Below are positions 62,477 to 64,000 of a stretch of DNA of 64,000 nucleotides, one piece after another (the first letter of the stretch is position 1; every line of letters starts with the position of its first letter). The translations under genes and the position numbers were made by a program. The DNA is from an uncultured bacterium (GTDB lineage: Bacteria > Bacillota > Clostridia > Oscillospirales > Acutalibacteraceae), in NCBI GenBank assembly GCA_949283655.1, contig CASDTH010000032.1:1-64000 (forward strand), in the 5' to 3' direction. The notes under the pieces are model-generated. The model ran no database searches. It saw only the letters and a program-made list of their open reading frames with translations, and was not told the origin of the DNA.

Positions 62477-63406
62477 GTGCAGGCGTTCGGCATTCGGGAG
62501 GGCGCTTTAAAGCCCTTAAAAACCAACAGCTGGGATCCCACCACGCCGGGCCTTTTTCTCATCAGCGATAACATGGAGCTTTTACAGCTGCGAGAAAGCT
62601 TTGGCTTTGATGAGGATACTGTCGAGCAATGCCTGACCATTGACGACTACGCCCGGTTTGAAAGCTTTGAAAGCTATGATTTTATCACGGTGAACTGTTT
62701 TTCGTTTGAAGGAGAGCGTCTGGTCTTTGAGGAAATTGATCTGTATATCGGGGCTGATTATCTCGTGCTGATCCTCAATAACGAGCCGCTGCGCGCAGAG
62801 CTACTCGCGTTTTTACAGAAAAGGACGCAAGGCTCGCGCAAAGCCACCCACAATTTTCTCTATTATCTTCTCTTTGATTTTATCCTAGATCGGATGTCGC
62901 AAACGCTGGAGACGTTAGAGGATCGCTTGGAGGATCTGGAGATGGATATCCTCGTCTATGCAGCTAAAGAGAAGTTCCATAAAATCATCGAGCTCAAGGC
63001 ACAGGTGAACCTGCTGAAGAAATATATCCGCCCGTTAATCTATCTGGGCGACGCTTTTCACATGAATGAAAACCACTTCATTCGCCGTGGAAACGAAAAA
63101 TATTTTTCCGGCATTGGCACACGCCTGAAAAAGTTATATGACTTTGCCGCTAGCTTGGGGGATTTGGTCGCACAGGTGCAGAATTCTTACGATAGCGCCG
63201 TTTCCATGCGGGAAAGTGAAACGAGCGAAAAGCTAACGCTTCTCGCCGGCATGGTCGCTCCCTTGACGGTCATTACAGGCATTTACGGGATGAATTTCAC
63301 CTTTATGCCGGAGCTTTATTGGCGCTGGTCCTATCCAGCCGTTTTGGCAGCAATGATCGTTATTGAAGTGTTTTTTTACCATCGCTTTCGAAAGCGCAAA
63401 AAATAA
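62477..63406 (+). CDS. corA: CorA-family magnesium/divalent cation channel
   Basis: The 309-residue protein has the CorA layout: a soluble alpha/beta domain, a long coiled helix (SQTLETLEDRLEDLEMDIL onward), then two C-terminal membrane helices with the GMN motif in TGIYGMNF between them and a basic tail FRKRKK. It conducts Mg2+ or related ions as a pentamer. I chose GTG at 62477, with GGAAGGAGG seven bases upstream, over ATG at 62387 or 62456; the chosen length is usual for the family. Confidence 0.9.
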   Translation: MQAFGIREGALKPLKTNSWDPTTPGLFLISDNMELLQLRESFGFDEDTVEQCLTIDDYARFESFESYDFITVNCFSFEGERLVFEEIDLYIGADYLVLILNNEPLRAELLAFLQKRTQGSRKATHNFLYYLLFDFILDRMSQTLETLEDRLEDLEMDILVYAAKEKFHKIIELKAQVNLLKKYIRPLIYLGDAFHMNENHFIRRGNEKYFSGIGTRLKKLYDFAASLGDLVAQVQNSYDSAVSMRESETSEKLTLLAGMVAPLTVITGIYGMNFTFMPELYWRWSYPAVLAAMIVIEVFFYHRFRKRKK

Positions 63407-63407
63407 G

Positions 63408-63442
63408 AGGCGATTGCAAAAATTCGTTTGCAATCGCCTTTT
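63408..63442 (+). terminator. Terminator after corA
   Basis: AGGCGATTGCAAA, a 6-base loop and TTTGCAATCGCCT form a perfect 13-bp stem followed by TTTTGATT. Confidence 0.92.
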
Positions 63443-63443
63443 G

Positions 63444-63736
63444 ATTGTAGAAAAAGGAGTCCATTCAGCTGTGCACAGACGATGCTTGCCGGCGCTGGCC
63501 TATTGAACGGTTTCGGCCACTGAGATAGACTGAAGGCCCCGGGAGGGTTCTCCCAGCGCCTGTAAGCAGTTCGGGGCCTCAAACAGAACGATAGGCCAAG
63601 GCGGCAGCTGCTGGCACTATATGCGTGCGCGTGAGGGGGCTTTTTGGCCCGAAGGGCAAAAAGCGAACCTCCCGCCTGTTTGAAGCCGCGTGAGCGGCTG
63701 AGTTCGAGAAGCCGGCGGTCGTCTGGCTTTCCGGTT
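63444..63736. other. Intergenic region of stacked hairpins, repeat-like
   Basis: About 290 bases without a credible gene separate corA from the DUF1292 gene. Visible stems include GGCCCCGGGAGGGTTCTCCC-type pairing near 63535-63560, GCTTTTTG/CAAAAAGC around CCCGAAGGG (63639-63664), and AGCCGC/GCGGCT (63683-63698). The region reads like a long structured intergenic repeat, possibly an RNA. Confidence 0.45.
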
Positions 63737-64000
63737 TTAGGCCTTATTCTCCTCCTGTAACTGTTGAAACAGGGCGAACACGGCCTCAATCGTCTCCAGA
63801 TCCTCTACCGCTTCGTAAAACTCCTCCCCATTCTCCTCTGTGACGCGCAGAATCACCACCTCGTTTGCCAAATCCTCCTGCGTTGGCAACAGCAGCACAT
63901 AGCTCTCGCCCTCATACTCCAGCAGATCGAGGAAGGTGAAGGATATTTCGTTCCCCTCCTCATCCGCCAGCACAACCGTCCCGTCAAAATCCTCGCCTTC
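63737..64000 (-). CDS. DUF1292 protein, N-terminus beyond the window edge
   Basis: The frame is open from base 64000 to a stop at 63737, giving 87 visible residues, with no start codon inside that must be used. The segment VVLADEEGNEISFTFLDLLEYEGESYVLLLP followed by VVILRV and an acidic tail is typical of DUF1292, small acidic proteins often encoded near the Holliday-junction resolvase YqgF. The role is unknown. Confidence 0.85.
   Translation of the reverse strand, partial: EGEDFDGTVVLADEEGNEISFTFLDLLEYEGESYVLLLPTQEDLANEVVILRVTEENGEEFYEAVEDLETIEAVFALFQQLQEENKA

Noticed and set aside
63376..63789. Minus-strand ORF across the corA terminator and the hairpin-rich spacer
   Set aside because: It overlaps the DUF1292 gene and the terminator, and its peptide looks like a translated structured repeat.
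1..64000. CRISPR arrays, insertion sequences, tRNA or rRNA genes
   Set aside because: No regularly spaced direct repeats, transposase frames, tRNA cloverleaf signatures or rRNA motifs were seen on either strand.

Overview
The window reads as chromosomal DNA from a strictly anaerobic, fermentative member of the Bacillota, most likely class Clostridia and possibly an Oscillospirales relative. The evidence is two [FeFe]-hydrogenases, a fused AdhE with a Rex-type operator, the rpsF-ssb-rpsR operon, Gram-positive style ribosome binding sites and -35/-10 promoters, a TPP-riboswitch thi operon, and a moderately high GC content by eye. Species cannot be fixed from the sequence alone. I saw no rRNA, tRNA, CRISPR array, insertion sequence, phage gene or origin.

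Layout. 1-7.3 kb: a zinc-ribbon protein fragment, a GPH-type sugar transporter, prephenate dehydrogenase, an M23 endopeptidase, and a zinc/cadmium efflux module (P1B-2 ATPase, free HMA-domain protein, divergent ArsR-type repressor). 7.4-15.7 kb: a redox block of two NuoE-like [2Fe-2S] proteins, two [FeFe]-hydrogenases (one PAS-fused) and a PP2C phosphatase, next to adhE. 15.9-19.9 kb: DUF5662, an SDR, a NUDIX hydrolase and a second GPH transporter. 19.9-25.2 kb: nadABC, then divergent hflX and a small ADP-ribosyltransferase-like ORF. 25.3-28.9 kb: a TetR-controlled DUF362/flavodoxin/FMN-reductase cluster. 29-33.9 kb: rlmD, ddl, DUF1934 and argS. 34-35.1 kb: an AT-richer methyltransferase behind a candidate leader peptide. 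35.4-37 kb: cspA and rpsF-ssb-rpsR. 37.3-44.6 kb: the thi operon and secA. 45-51 kb: an exported metallophosphoesterase and pgk-tpiA-gpmI. 51-56.5 kb: a run of small accessory enzymes. 56.6-64 kb: a PHP phosphatase, an M16 peptidase, pit-DUF47, a GNAT, a GDPD, corA and a DUF1292 fragment.

How the genes fit together. The hydrogenase block and AdhE are alternative outlets for fermentative electrons (H2 or ethanol). The PAS-hydrogenase/PP2C pair looks like a sensor that could link hydrogen status to regulation, while a Rex site lets NADH/NAD+ control adhE. nadABC makes NAD from aspartate. pgk-tpiA-gpmI supply lower glycolysis. thiC-M-E-HAD-D make and salvage thiamine phosphate under a transcription-terminating TPP riboswitch. 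Most operons are compact with short spacers, good Shine-Dalgarno sites and clear hairpin terminators.

The most interesting parts are the double-hydrogenase/phosphatase locus, the TetR flavodoxin cluster with one cytosolic and one lipoprotein flavodoxin, a DUF3783 gene that appears to start at ATC, a leader-peptide-like ORF before the methyltransferase, and several palindromic repeats dispersed in intergenic regions.
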